This document shows, piece by piece, positions 8,518-16,923 of a DNA stretch of 64,000 nucleotides; the stretch's first letter is position 1, and the number at the start of each line of letters is the position of its first letter. Under the pieces are notes generated by a model. The model was not told the origin of the DNA, did not search any database, and worked only from the letters and a program-made list of their open reading frames with translations. The position numbers and the translations under genes are program-made. Source of the DNA: Agathobaculum ammoniilyticum (GTDB taxonomy: Bacteria; Bacillota; Clostridia; Oscillospirales; Butyricicoccaceae); assembly GCF_025567315.1 (NCBI RefSeq), contig NZ_JAOQJE010000001.1, positions 186,001-250,000 on the forward strand. Direction: 5' to 3'.

Positions 8518-8922
8518 GTGACAGAAAGAGAAGAGCGGGCGCAACGTTTGCATGACAGCGGCTATAACTGCGCGCAGGCGGTTGTGTGTGCTTATTGCGA
8601 CCGGTTTGGGTTGGATGAAAACACGGCGTTTAAAATGGCCGAGGGCTTTGGCCTGGGCATGGGGCTTATGGAGGTTTGCGGCGCGCTGACCGGCGCGTTC
8701 ATGCTGGCGGGCTGCAAGCAGAGCAAGGGCTGCAGCCACCCGGGGGAAACAAAGGCGCAGACCTATAAGTTGACAAAAGCTCTAGCGGCCGCGTTTGAGG
8801 AGAAGAACGGCACCTACCTTTGCAGAACGCTAAAAGGCGTGCCGGATGGAACGGTAAGGCGGTCCTGCCCAGGGTGCATTAGTGATGCTTGCCAACTTAT
8901 CGAAGAATATTTGTTGAAATAG
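8518..8922 (+). CDS. C_GCAxxG_C_C family redox protein
   Basis: Cysteine-rich protein of 134 aa in the C_GCAxxG_C_C family, thought to be redox-active but without an assigned reaction. It shows the first cysteine (GYNCAQAVVCAYC), the variant core EVCGALTGAFMLAGC, and the spaced cysteines CKQSKGCSHPG and SCPGCISDAC. Start is GTG at 8518 with AGGAGA seven bases upstream; the longer frame overlaps the amidase and has no ribosome-binding site. It follows the amidase by 19 bases and may be co-transcribed with it. No evidence links the two functions. Confidence 0.8.
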   Translation: MTEREERAQRLHDSGYNCAQAVVCAYCDRFGLDENTAFKMAEGFGLGMGLMEVCGALTGAFMLAGCKQSKGCSHPGETKAQTYKLTKALAAAFEEKNGTYLCRTLKGVPDGTVRRSCPGCISDACQLIEEYLLK

Positions 8923-8927
8923 CCTAT

Positions 8928-8965
8928 TTGCCGCAGATGTCAACCCATCTGCGGCAACTTTTTTT
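8928..8965 (+). terminator. Intrinsic terminator after the C_GCAxxG_C_C gene
   Basis: TTGCCGCAGATG/CATCTGCGGCAA with a six-base loop, then seven T residues. Confidence 0.92.
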
Positions 8966-9052
8966 GCTATCGTTCGCCTGCTTTCGACAGACGGCACCTG
9001 TGCAGGGGCGTAAAATGAGGGTTATGAATTGCAAACAAAGGGGGCGATAGCT

Positions 9053-9274
9053 GTGGTTCGCTATATTGTTACTGAACAAGCCCGTGCTGAACGGACGCAG
9101 TATGGTATAGCCGCCATAACGGAGCGGAAGCGCGTGGACCAAATTGATGATGTTGCGCTGACGCTCGAAGAAACCATGCGGCTGGTTTCGTTGTTGCAAG
9201 ATAATGGCGTGGCACCGGAACATTTTCGAGATGTTGTGGAAGATTATCTTTCGGGTTTGATGATGGTCGAATAA
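9053..9274 (+). CDS. Small conserved-looking protein of unknown function
   Basis: A 73-aa acidic soluble protein starting VVRYIVTEQARAERTQYGI and ending DVVEDYLSGLMMVE. It resembles short clostridial proteins carrying a YGI motif (possibly the DUF6514 type), but I do not firmly recognise it. Start GTG at 9053 has AGGGGG eight bases upstream. It lies between two terminators, so it is its own transcription unit, although I see no clear -35 box. A regulatory or house-keeping role cannot be told from sequence. Confidence 0.6.
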   Translation: MVRYIVTEQARAERTQYGIAAITERKRVDQIDDVALTLEETMRLVSLLQDNGVAPEHFRDVVEDYLSGLMMVE

Positions 9275-9310
9275 AAAACGGCGGAAACGATAGGGTTTCC
9301 GCCGTTTTTT
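9274..9310. terminator. Bidirectional intrinsic terminator
   Basis: Stem CGGCGGAAAC/GTTTCCGCCG flanked by six A and six T residues, between the small ORF and the convergent chromate-type transporter. Confidence 0.92.
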
Positions 9311-9311
9311 A

Positions 9312-9878
9312 TTAAAACTGAAAGAGGATGCCTCCGATGGCCCCTGCAAAAATGAATAGAATGGGATGGAGCCTGGGGAATTTCCAAATACACAGCGATA
9401 GCGCCAGGAAAAAGGCGATCGCAGGGAAATTTAATAACGCAAGCAGGTTGCCGACGCCCTTCCAAAGCTCGGTATGAAAAAGCGAGGCGGCAAATACCTC
9501 CAGCATAGCGCCGAAAATCAATCCGGCGGAGGCAGGGCGCAGGCCGTAAAAGGCATCCCTGACAAGCGCGGAATCGCGAAACCTGGTCAGGGCGCGCGAG
9601 ATCAGGATGATGATGACCACGGAAGGGAAAACGAGCGAGCAGGTTGCGATGACAGAGCCCCCCAGCCCCGCGGCATGGAAACCGGCGTAGGTCGCGGTAT
9701 TGATGCCGATCGGCCCAGGCGTCGATTCGGAAACCGCGATCATGTCCAACAGGTCGTTTGGTGTAAACCAGGGGTATTTGAGCGAAATGGCCTTGAGAAA
9801 GGGCAGCGTCGCCAGACCGCCGCCGACCGAAAAAAGGCCGGTTTTGAAAAATTCCCAGATTAGCTGTAAATAGATCAT
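9312..9878 (-). CDS. chrA: Chromate transporter (CHR family), second half-size subunit
   Basis: Half-length CHR-family membrane protein (188 aa) with about five or six membrane segments. It carries the family hallmarks: FFKTGLFSVGGGLATLPFL at the N-terminus, then ESTPGPIGINTATYAG. Bacteria with half-size CHR proteins usually encode two, and here the sister gene overlaps by ATGA. The family exports chromate, but in gut Firmicutes the natural anion substrate is unknown. Confidence 0.9.
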   Translation of the reverse strand: MIYLQLIWEFFKTGLFSVGGGLATLPFLKAISLKYPWFTPNDLLDMIAVSESTPGPIGINTATYAGFHAAGLGGSVIATCSLVFPSVVIIILISRALTRFRDSALVRDAFYGLRPASAGLIFGAMLEVFAASLFHTELWKGVGNLLALLNFPAIAFFLALSLCIWKFPRLHPILFIFAGAIGGILFQF

Positions 9879-10417
9879 GTGCGCCGCCTCCGGAAGAAAC
9901 CGATCGCAATGCCTGCCGCGCCAGCCAGAAGCACCATCACTACGGGAGAAACCTCAAAAAATGCAACGGCGGCAAATGTAATAAGCAGTATCAAGGTGGT
10001 AGGCAGGTCAACAACACCTTTCCTCGCCATTTTCAAAACCGACTGCAACACAAGCGCGCAGACCGCGATGCGGATGCCGGAAAAAGCGTGCTGCACCACG
10101 GCAAGATGCGCAAACTGCTGGATACAGGCAGCGATGATAACAATGATTATCAGAGACGGCGCGACCATGCCGGCCGTAGCGCAGATCGCGCCAGGCACTC
10201 CGTGGGTCTTATAGCCGACAAAGGTGGAGGTATTGACTGCGATTACACCGGGCGTGCATTGGCCGATGGCATAATAATCCATCAGCTCGTCCTCAGTAGT
10301 CCAGCCGCGGTTTTCAACGATCTCCCGCTGGAGCAGGGGCAACATGGCATAGCCACCGCCAAACGTGCATACACCGATGCGGGCAAAGGTGAGAAACAGG
10401 TCAAGATAAGGGTTCAA
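9875..10417 (-). CDS. chrA: Chromate transporter (CHR family), first half-size subunit
   Basis: Sister half-size CHR protein (180 aa from the chosen start). It shows LFLTFARIGVCTFGGGYAMLPLLQRE and QCTPGVIAVNTSTFVGYK, equivalent to the motifs of its partner. The start is TTG at 10417 with AAGGAG ten bases upstream; the long open frame extending to 10729 crosses a terminator and has no family similarity. The two subunits probably form an antiparallel pair. Confidence 0.88.
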   Translation of the reverse strand: MNPYLDLFLTFARIGVCTFGGGYAMLPLLQREIVENRGWTTEDELMDYYAIGQCTPGVIAVNTSTFVGYKTHGVPGAICATAGMVAPSLIIIVIIAACIQQFAHLAVVQHAFSGIRIAVCALVLQSVLKMARKGVVDLPTTLILLITFAAVAFFEVSPVVMVLLAGAAGIAIGFFRRRRT

Positions 10418-10506
10418 AAACAGCCAGCTCCTTTCCGTATACGGTATCAGTATATCATATTTTGATGGATATGGATGGAAAATATCCGTAAAATTGCGAA
10501 TGGGGA

Positions 10507-10540
10507 CAAAAAAGGCTGCCAGAATCTGTGCTGACAGCCT
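10507..10540 (-). terminator. Intrinsic terminator after the VOC gene
   Basis: Minus-strand AGGCTGTCAG/CTGGCAGCCT, ten-base loop region, then six T residues. Confidence 0.85.
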
Positions 10541-10553
10541 GCGGATCGGTAAA

Positions 10554-10922
10554 TCAACGGGAGGGGATGACCTCGAGCCAGTATCCATCCGGATCGGAAA
10601 TAAAGTATATGCCCATCGCGGGGTTTTCAAAGCAGATACAGCCCATCTGCTCATGCTTGTGATGAGCGGCTGCAAAGTCGTCCACCTGAAACGCAAGATG
10701 GAATTCGTTATCGCCAAGGTTATAGGCATGGTCCCAATCCCGCAGCCAGGTCAGCTCCAGTTGGTGGGCGCTTTTGCCATCGCTCAGATAGACGATGATA
10801 AAGCTCCCATCGTCAGGGCTGATGCGGCGGACTTCGGACAGGCCGAGCGCCTCTTGGTAGAATGCGAGCGACCGGTCCAGATCACGCACATTGAAATTAT
10901 TGTGTGCAAACGTAAATTGCAT
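10554..10922 (-). CDS. VOC-family (glyoxalase-like) protein
   Basis: Single vicinal-oxygen-chelate domain protein of 122 aa. It has the two beta-alpha-beta-beta-beta repeats: the first opens HNNFNVRDLDRSLAFYQEALG and the second EFHLAFQVDDFAAAHHKHEQMG. Likely metal ligands are H7, E56 (HQLELTW), H74 (FHLAF) and E118 (GYWLEVIPS), the glyoxalase I pattern. Lactoylglutathione lyase-like activity is possible, but Firmicutes often lack glutathione, so the substrate is open. AAGGAGG sits eight bases before the ATG. Monocistronic. Confidence 0.85.
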   Translation of the reverse strand: MQFTFAHNNFNVRDLDRSLAFYQEALGLSEVRRISPDDGSFIIVYLSDGKSAHQLELTWLRDWDHAYNLGDNEFHLAFQVDDFAAAHHKHEQMGCICFENPAMGIYFISDPDGYWLEVIPSR

Positions 10923-11000
10923 AAAGGTTTCCTCCTTTTCGGGTATGGGATTACTTTACCACGTTTTTCCGCAAAACACAATCGGCATAGACGATTTTTG

Positions 11001-11029
11001 TTTACATTACGGCCGTGCGATGATATAAT
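11001..11029 (+). promoter_or_regulatory. Predicted sigma-A promoter of the gdpP-ftsH run
   Basis: TTTACA, 17 bases, TATAAT, 36 bases before the gdpP start. Confidence 0.75.
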
Positions 11030-11065
11030 TAATATGCGTATTTGCGTCCGAAAGGGGGACGGAAA

Positions 11066-13054
11066 TTGAAAAAGAAATTTCAAAAAGCGCTGCAGCCTGG
11101 GCAAACATGGTTTTACCTGCTGTTTTTGCTGTTTGCGGCGGGCGGATTATATTTTTCGTTGTGGTATGGCGCCGCGGGCATAGCGGTCTGCGGCATACTC
11201 CGGCTTGCTTCGCTGCGTCAGGAATCCGAGCGAAAACGTCAGGTGCAGGACCTGATGGAGAATATTGAGGTCAGCGGTGGTGAAATAAAGCCCGCGGTAA
11301 CCCACTCTCCGCTGCCGACGGTTGTTGCGCTGGCAACGACCGGCGAGATCGTTTGGGCAAACGAAGCGTTTGCGGAAATCAGCGGCCAGTTTAGCGGCGC
11401 CCGCCATATGCGAATGACCGAACTCGCGCCAACGTTTGAAACACGGTGGCTGATCGAGGGGAAGGAAGAATTCCCGGGAGAGCTTCGTATGGGGCGTCGG
11501 GCATACCATGTATTCGGCAGTATGATTCCAAGCGGCGCCGGACAGATGATGATGCTCTATTTCATTGACTGTACGGAATACGTCCGGCTGCGGGACGCGG
11601 CGGAAACGCGCCATCCGGCGCTTGCCATCATCGCGATCGACAACTACGAAGAATTGATGAAGAACGCGACGGACTCAGAAAAATCCGCGATCCTTGCTGA
11701 TATTGACCGCCGCCTGTCCGAATGGACGCGCGACAGCAGCGCGGTCCTGCGGAAATACGACCGCGATAAATACATTTTTATCATCGAAAACGCTGAGCTT
11801 GACAAGCTTGCGGCGCGGAAATTCGCCGTGCTGCAGGAGGTGCGCGATATCCGCAACCACGAGGGCGTCCTCGCTACACTGTCGATCGGTATCGGCAGGG
11901 ACGGGGAAACGCTTGCGGAAAGCTATCAGTACGCTGGGCTGGCAATCGACATGGCGCTGTCACGCGGCGGTGACCAGGCGGTCATTAAAAACCGGTACAC
12001 CTTTGAGTTTTACGGCGGCCTGAGCGAGGAAGTGGAAAAGCGCACCAAGGTCAAAAGCCGCGTTGTGGCAAACGCACTGAGTCAGCTCATCCGAGACTCC
12101 TCGCAAGTGCTGGTCATGGGCCATAAGAACAGCGATATGGATGCGATCGGAGCGGCGGCGGGCATGGTATGCGCGGCGCGCGTCAAGGGCAAGCCCGTGC
12201 ATATCGTTGTGGACCAGCAGCACACCATGGCGTCGGATCTGATCGAACGACTCGAGTCCCTGCCCGAATACAAGGACGTTTTTATCAGCGCAGAAGACGC
12301 CATGATTATGTGCGATTTTAATACGCTTCTGATCGTGGTGGATGTGAACCGTCCCGGCTATGTAGAAAGCGAAGCGCTGCTTCAGTCGATCAATAAAGTG
12401 GCGGTCATTGACCATCACCGCCGCGCTGCGGATTATATAGAGAACGCGGTCGTTTCGTTGCATGAGCCATACGCTTCCTCCGCATCCGAGCTGGTCAGCG
12501 AGCTGCTGCAATATCTGGTGCCGAACAACGATATCCTCACCGGCGAGGCGGAGGCGATGCTCGCGGGCATCTATCTGGATACCAAGGGTTATTCGACTCG
12601 CACCGGCGTGCGCACGTTCGAGGCCGCAGCCTATCTGCGCCGTGCGGGCGCGGAGGTGAGCGATGTCAAGCGCCTGTTCCAGTCAAGCTTTGATCAGTAT
12701 ATGGAGCGGCAAAAAATCATCTCTTCCGCGCGCAATTGTGGGCAAGGCGTGATTTTCGCTCTCACAGATCAGGAGATCGACCGCATTGCGGCTGCACAGG
12801 CGGCGGACGAGCTTTTGTCGATCATTGGGACAAGGGCCAGCGTTGTCGCGTTCCGCAGCGGGGTGGATATGGCGGTTTCCGCCCGTGCCTCCGGACAGGT
12901 CAATGTACAATTGCTGATGGAGCGTCTTGGAGGCGGCGGCAACCATTCCGCCGCGGGGGCGCAGCTGAAGAATACGACGCCGGAGGAGGCGGACCGTATG
13001 ATTACCGAGGCGATTCACGGCTACTTTGCCGATCAGGAAAGTGAAGCGCAGTAG
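11066..13054 (+). CDS. gdpP: GdpP cyclic-di-AMP phosphodiesterase
   Basis: Membrane-bound c-di-AMP phosphodiesterase (662 aa), controlling the nucleotide that sets potassium and osmolyte balance. Two membrane segments lie within residues 10-50, followed by a PAS-like domain and a degenerate GGDEF domain (KYDRDKYIFII where GGDEF would be). The catalytic DHH-DHHA1 part has GHKNSDMDAIG near 352, VIDHHRR at 447-453 and the C-terminal GGGGNHSAAGA. The start is TTG at 11066 with AAAGGGGGAC five bases upstream. First gene of a run that continues rplI-dnaB. Confidence 0.95.
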   Translation: MKKKFQKALQPGQTWFYLLFLLFAAGGLYFSLWYGAAGIAVCGILRLASLRQESERKRQVQDLMENIEVSGGEIKPAVTHSPLPTVVALATTGEIVWANEAFAEISGQFSGARHMRMTELAPTFETRWLIEGKEEFPGELRMGRRAYHVFGSMIPSGAGQMMMLYFIDCTEYVRLRDAAETRHPALAIIAIDNYEELMKNATDSEKSAILADIDRRLSEWTRDSSAVLRKYDRDKYIFIIENAELDKLAARKFAVLQEVRDIRNHEGVLATLSIGIGRDGETLAESYQYAGLAIDMALSRGGDQAVIKNRYTFEFYGGLSEEVEKRTKVKSRVVANALSQLIRDSSQVLVMGHKNSDMDAIGAAAGMVCAARVKGKPVHIVVDQQHTMASDLIERLESLPEYKDVFISAEDAMIMCDFNTLLIVVDVNRPGYVESEALLQSINKVAVIDHHRRAADYIENAVVSLHEPYASSASELVSELLQYLVPNNDILTGEAEAMLAGIYLDTKGYSTRTGVRTFEAAAYLRRAGAEVSDVKRLFQSSFDQYMERQKIISSARNCGQGVIFALTDQEIDRIAAAQAADELLSIIGTRASVVAFRSGVDMAVSARASGQVNVQLLMERLGGGGNHSAAGAQLKNTTPEEADRMITEAIHGYFADQESEAQ

Positions 13055-13097
13055 ACAGATAATGTAAGTGTATCCCGTTGAAAAGGAGAAAGATATC

Positions 13098-13544
13098 ATG
13101 AAAGTAATTCTTACAGCAGACGTAAAAGGAAAAGGAAAGAAAGGCGACCTGATCGAGGTCAGCGAGGGCTATGGCCGCAATTTCCTGCTGCCGCGCGGTC
13201 TGGCTGAGCCGGCCACCGCGGATAATCTGAACGTGAAGAAAGCACAGGACGAGGCGCATGCCCGCAAGGTGGCGCTGGAACAGCAGGCCGCACGGGAAGC
13301 GGCGGAAAAGCTGAAGGTCAGTCCGGTCAAGGTGCCGGCGAAAGGCGGGGCAGGCGGACGCCTGTTCGGCGCGGTGACCTCGAAAGAAATCGCGGAGGAG
13401 TTGAAAAAGCAGTACGGCCTAAATGTGCCGAAGCAGAAAATCGTGCTGGAGGAGCCGATCAAGACCTTTGGCGTCCATCGGGTGAAGGCCAAGCTGTATC
13501 AGGATATCGCGGGAGAGATTCTGGTGCAGGTCGTAGAAGCATAG
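13098..13544 (+). CDS. rplI: 50S ribosomal protein L9
   Basis: Ribosomal protein L9 (148 aa). The N-terminal RNA-binding domain begins MKVILTADVKGKGKKGDLIE and contains GYGRNFLLPRGLAEPAT. A long helix (KKAQDEAHARKVALEQQAAREAAEKL) joins it to the C-terminal domain (GRLFGAVTSKEIAEELKKQYG). ATG with AAGGAGA about nine bases upstream. Located 43 bases after gdpP, the usual Firmicute order. Confidence 0.97.
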   Translation: MKVILTADVKGKGKKGDLIEVSEGYGRNFLLPRGLAEPATADNLNVKKAQDEAHARKVALEQQAAREAAEKLKVSPVKVPAKGGAGGRLFGAVTSKEIAEELKKQYGLNVPKQKIVLEEPIKTFGVHRVKAKLYQDIAGEILVQVVEA

Positions 13545-13560
13545 TCAGGTAAGGGACAAA

Positions 13561-13583
13561 TAGGGCGGAAAGCAACCGCCCTG
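13561..13583 (+). repeat. Small hairpin between rplI and dnaB
   Basis: AGGGCGG/CCGCCCT with a seven-base loop and no T run. It may stabilise the mRNA or adjust read-through; it is not a clear terminator. Confidence 0.45.
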
Positions 13584-13623
13584 GCGAAGCGGTATATTTT
13601 TATTGGAAAGGCGGTGTGCAGCT

Positions 13624-14988
13624 TTGGATGAGCTTCTTATGCGGCAGGTGCCGCAGGACCTGACTGCGGAGCAGTCTTTGCTGGGCGCCATGCTTGTCGA
13701 TCCAAACTGCATACCGGAAGTGATCGAGCAGGTGCGCGCGGATGATTTCTATGCGGATGAGAACAAACGCATTTTTGAAACCATCTATTCCATGTTCAAC
13801 GGCGCGCAGAAGATCGATCCGGTCACCGTGCTGGATATGCTGACCCGTCTCGGCTATTACGATGAGGCAGGGGGCAGGGCATATCTCTTTCAGTTGATGG
13901 AGGTAACGCCTGGAACGCGCAACGTTTCGGAATATGTCCGCATTGTGCGCGACAAGAGCCTGCTGCGGCAGCTTGCCGACGCGGGCGCCGAAATTCAGCA
14001 GCATGCGCTGGAAGCGCATGGAGAAGCGTCCAGCATCGCGGAGTTGGCGGAGCAGCGCATCTATAGCATCCGTCAGGGACGGGAGATCAAAGGCCTGTCC
14101 AAGCTGAGCGAGGTCATCGCGGACCTGTATACGGAACTCGATGAGCGTGCCAGGTCGGACAGCGATATCCCAGGCATGTCAACCGGATTTCACGCGCTGG
14201 ACACGGCGTTGACAGGCCTGAACAAATCCGACCTGATACTGATTGCGGCGCGTCCCGGCATGGGTAAGACCGCGTTTGCGCTCAACATTGCGCTCAACGC
14301 GGCAAAGGCGAGTGTAAAGGGCAAGCCGAAGGGCTATAAAAAAGGGACGGGCGTGTGTGTGTTCCAGTTGGAAATGGGCAAGGAACAGCTTGCGAGCCGC
14401 TTTTTGTCCAGCGAAGCGTTGATCGAGTCGCAAAAGCTCAAGACTGGTAACCTGGATGGGGACGATTGGGTCAAGATCGCCCGCGCGTCCGGCGTGCTGG
14501 CTGGCCTGAATATCTATGTGGACGATAATCCGGCGATTACTGCGGCTGAAATCAAGGCGAAATGCCGGCGGCTGGGGGACGAGTTGGGCCTTATCGTGAT
14601 CGACTACCTGCAACTGATGCACGCAGGCGGCCGGCATTCGGATAACCGCGTGCAGGAGGTCGCAGAGATCTCGCGTTCCCTCAAAATCATGGCGAAAGAG
14701 CTCAATGTGCCGGTCGTCTGTCTGTCCCAGTTGTCACGCGCGTCCGAACAGCGCGCGGATAAGCGGCCGATGCTGTCCGATCTGCGCGAATCCGGTGCGA
14801 TCGAGCAGGACGCGGATATCGTCATGTTTATTTATCGTGACGATTATTATGATGACGAATCGGAGCAGAAGAACATAGCGGAAATTATTATTGCCAAAAA
14901 CCGACACGGCGCCACCAACACGGTGGAGCTGCAATGGGTCGGTCAATATACAACGTTTTCCAATCCAGACAGAATCCACGGGGAGTAG
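13624..14988 (+). CDS. dnaB: Replicative DNA helicase DnaB
   Basis: Hexameric replicative helicase (454 aa; called DnaC in Bacillus). The N-terminal domain begins MDELLMRQVPQDLTAEQSLLGAML; the RecA-like motor domain starts near residue 180 with Walker A RPGMGKT at 210-216. Walker B (LGLIVIDYLQLM) and the SQLSRASEQR and SGAIEQDADIVMFIYR motifs follow. The start is TTG at 13624, with AAAGGCGG nine bases upstream; this gives the N-terminus usual in clostridial DnaB. An ATG five codons later is the alternative. tilS starts three bases after the stop. Confidence 0.96.
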   Translation: MDELLMRQVPQDLTAEQSLLGAMLVDPNCIPEVIEQVRADDFYADENKRIFETIYSMFNGAQKIDPVTVLDMLTRLGYYDEAGGRAYLFQLMEVTPGTRNVSEYVRIVRDKSLLRQLADAGAEIQQHALEAHGEASSIAELAEQRIYSIRQGREIKGLSKLSEVIADLYTELDERARSDSDIPGMSTGFHALDTALTGLNKSDLILIAARPGMGKTAFALNIALNAAKASVKGKPKGYKKGTGVCVFQLEMGKEQLASRFLSSEALIESQKLKTGNLDGDDWVKIARASGVLAGLNIYVDDNPAITAAEIKAKCRRLGDELGLIVIDYLQLMHAGGRHSDNRVQEVAEISRSLKIMAKELNVPVVCLSQLSRASEQRADKRPMLSDLRESGAIEQDADIVMFIYRDDYYDDESEQKNIAEIIIAKNRHGATNTVELQWVGQYTTFSNPDRIHGE

Positions 14989-14991
14989 GCC

Positions 14992-16329
14992 ATGCTGGAA
15001 ATCGTAAAACACACGATCGAGGCGCACCAGATGCTGACACCCGGCGAAGCTGTCCTGGTGGCGCTTTCCGGCGGGGCGGATTCCACAGCCCTTCTGCGGG
15101 CGCTGCTGCTTCTGGGATACCCTGTGCGGGCGTTCCATCTGAATCATTGCCTGCGCGGAGCGGAAGCGGAACGGGATGAAGCGTTCTGCCGGTCGCTGTG
15201 TGCGCGCCTGCAGGTGCCGCTGACCGTTTCGCGCGCGGATATCCGCGCGGAGTCCGTCCAGCGCGGGGAAAGCATTGAAACAGCGGCGCGTCATATCCGG
15301 TATGAGCGGCTTTTCGCCGCTGCGGGAGCGGATAGGATCGCGACCGCCCATACGGCGGACGACTCAGCGGAAACCGTGCTGTTTCATTTGGCACGGGGTA
15401 CCGGACCGGAGGGGCTGACGGGGATACCGCCGGTACGCGGCCAGCTTGTGCGACCGCTGATTGAAACAACAAGAGCGGATGTGGAAGACTTTTTGCGGCA
15501 GTTAGGGCAGGACTATGTGACCGACAGCACAAATGCGGATGACCGCTATACGCGCAACCGCATCCGGCATGCGGTAATACCGGTGCTTCGTGAGATCAAT
15601 CCGGCGCTGCCGGATGCAGTAACGCGTCTGAGCGGGCTTCTGCGGCAGGACAACGCGTATCTGGACGGGGAAGCCGAACGTCTTCTTTGCGCGGCGCGGC
15701 GCGCTTCCGGCAAATGGCAGGTTGATACGCTCCGGTCGGCGCATCCGGCGCTGCGTTCGCGGGCGGTAAAAATGCTTGTGAAGCATTCGGGCGTGACGAT
15801 GCGGGATATCGCCGCAACGCATATTCAAGCGCTGGAACGCCTTCTGGAAACAGACGATCCATCCGCAGCGCTCAGTCTGCCGCATGGGTTTACGGCGCGG
15901 CGGGAATATGATACAGTATATATAACAGCCGCAGCCGCACCAGCGCTTCGGCGGGAACCGGTTTTGCTTACCGTTCCGTTTGACAGGCCGGTTTGGGGCG
16001 GCACGCTGCATTTGTCGGTTCGTCGTTTAGAAAAAAAGCAATCTTTTTACAAATCATTCAATACTTTTCTCGTGGATTGTGGTACAATATGTTTTGATAC
16101 GTTCTGTGTCCGCGCCCGCATGCCGGGAGACAGGCTGCGCCTATCGAAAAAGGGCGGCAGCCGCACGCTGAAAAAGCTGATGATCGACCGGAAAATCCCG
16201 CGCTTACAAAGAGATGAGTTAGCGGTTCTGGCGGATAAAAACGGCGTGATCGCGGTGCAGAATTTGGGGATGGATATTTCGCGTGCTCCCAAAGGGGGCG
16301 CGCTGATAGAAATAACGATAGAGGGGTAA
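14992..16329 (+). CDS. tilS: tRNA(Ile)-lysidine synthetase
   Basis: TilS (445 aa) attaches lysine to C34 of the AUA-reading isoleucine tRNA using ATP. PP-loop motif SGGADS at 26-31; HLNHCLRGAEAERDEAFCR and IATAHTADDSAETVLFHLARGTG follow. The C-terminal domain includes MPGDRLRLSKKGGSRTLKKL. The gene has GGGAGTAGG-type ribosome-binding sequence overlapping the end of dnaB. Essential in nearly all bacteria. Sits between dnaB and hpt. Confidence 0.96.
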   Translation: MLEIVKHTIEAHQMLTPGEAVLVALSGGADSTALLRALLLLGYPVRAFHLNHCLRGAEAERDEAFCRSLCARLQVPLTVSRADIRAESVQRGESIETAARHIRYERLFAAAGADRIATAHTADDSAETVLFHLARGTGPEGLTGIPPVRGQLVRPLIETTRADVEDFLRQLGQDYVTDSTNADDRYTRNRIRHAVIPVLREINPALPDAVTRLSGLLRQDNAYLDGEAERLLCAARRASGKWQVDTLRSAHPALRSRAVKMLVKHSGVTMRDIAATHIQALERLLETDDPSAALSLPHGFTARREYDTVYITAAAAPALRREPVLLTVPFDRPVWGGTLHLSVRRLEKKQSFYKSFNTFLVDCGTICFDTFCVRARMPGDRLRLSKKGGSRTLKKLMIDRKIPRLQRDELAVLADKNGVIAVQNLGMDISRAPKGGALIEITIEG

Positions 16330-16336
16330 CTGACAA

Positions 16337-16891
16337 ATGGCATTTGACATGCGAGACGACATCAAGGAAGTTTACTTCACGGAACAGCAACTCGCGGAAA
16401 AAGTGGCGGAGCTGGGCGCGCGTATTACGGAGGATTATCGGGATAGGAATCCCCTGATCGTCAGCGTACTCAAGGGATCCTATGTTTTTATGGCAGATCT
16501 GACCCGCAGGATCCAAACGCCGTGCAATATTGATTTCATGGTGGTATCCAGTTATGGAAAGGGGACCAAAACCTCTGGCGAGGTGCAGATCATCAAGGAT
16601 ATCGAGCAGCCGATCGACGGGCGCGACCTGTTGATTGTAGAGGATATCCTCGATTCAGGCGTCACGTTGAATTATTTGATGCAGGTGCTGATGGCGCGCG
16701 GAGCAAATTCGATTCGGCTGTGTACGCTGCTGTCCAAGCCTGCGCGGCATAAGGTACATGTGCCGATCGATTATCTCGGCTTTGAAATACCGGATGAATT
16801 TGTGGTCGGCTATGGCCTGGATTATGCTGAAAAATACCGTAATTTGCCGTATATCGGCATTCTCAAACCGTCTGTTTACGGCGGCGAGTAA
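16337..16891 (+). CDS. hpt: Hypoxanthine phosphoribosyltransferase
   Basis: Purine salvage enzyme (184 aa) converting hypoxanthine or guanine plus PRPP to IMP or GMP. The PRPP-binding motif is IVEDILDSGVTL near 100-111, preceded by the flexible-loop region (VSSYGKGTKTSGEVQIIKD). The C-terminal base-binding region is IPDEFVVGYGLDYAEKYRNLPYIG. Order tilS-hpt-ftsH matches Bacillus and many other Firmicutes. Confidence 0.96.
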   Translation: MAFDMRDDIKEVYFTEQQLAEKVAELGARITEDYRDRNPLIVSVLKGSYVFMADLTRRIQTPCNIDFMVVSSYGKGTKTSGEVQIIKDIEQPIDGRDLLIVEDILDSGVTLNYLMQVLMARGANSIRLCTLLSKPARHKVHVPIDYLGFEIPDEFVVGYGLDYAEKYRNLPYIGILKPSVYGGE

Positions 16892-16923
16892 ATACACGAA
16901 CGAGGAAGAGGTGTCATACCGAT

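Noticed and set aside
10418..10729. N-terminal extension of the first chromate-type subunit
   Set aside because: Crosses the VOC-gene terminator and has no CHR-family similarity; TTG at 10417 with AAGGAG fits the family start.
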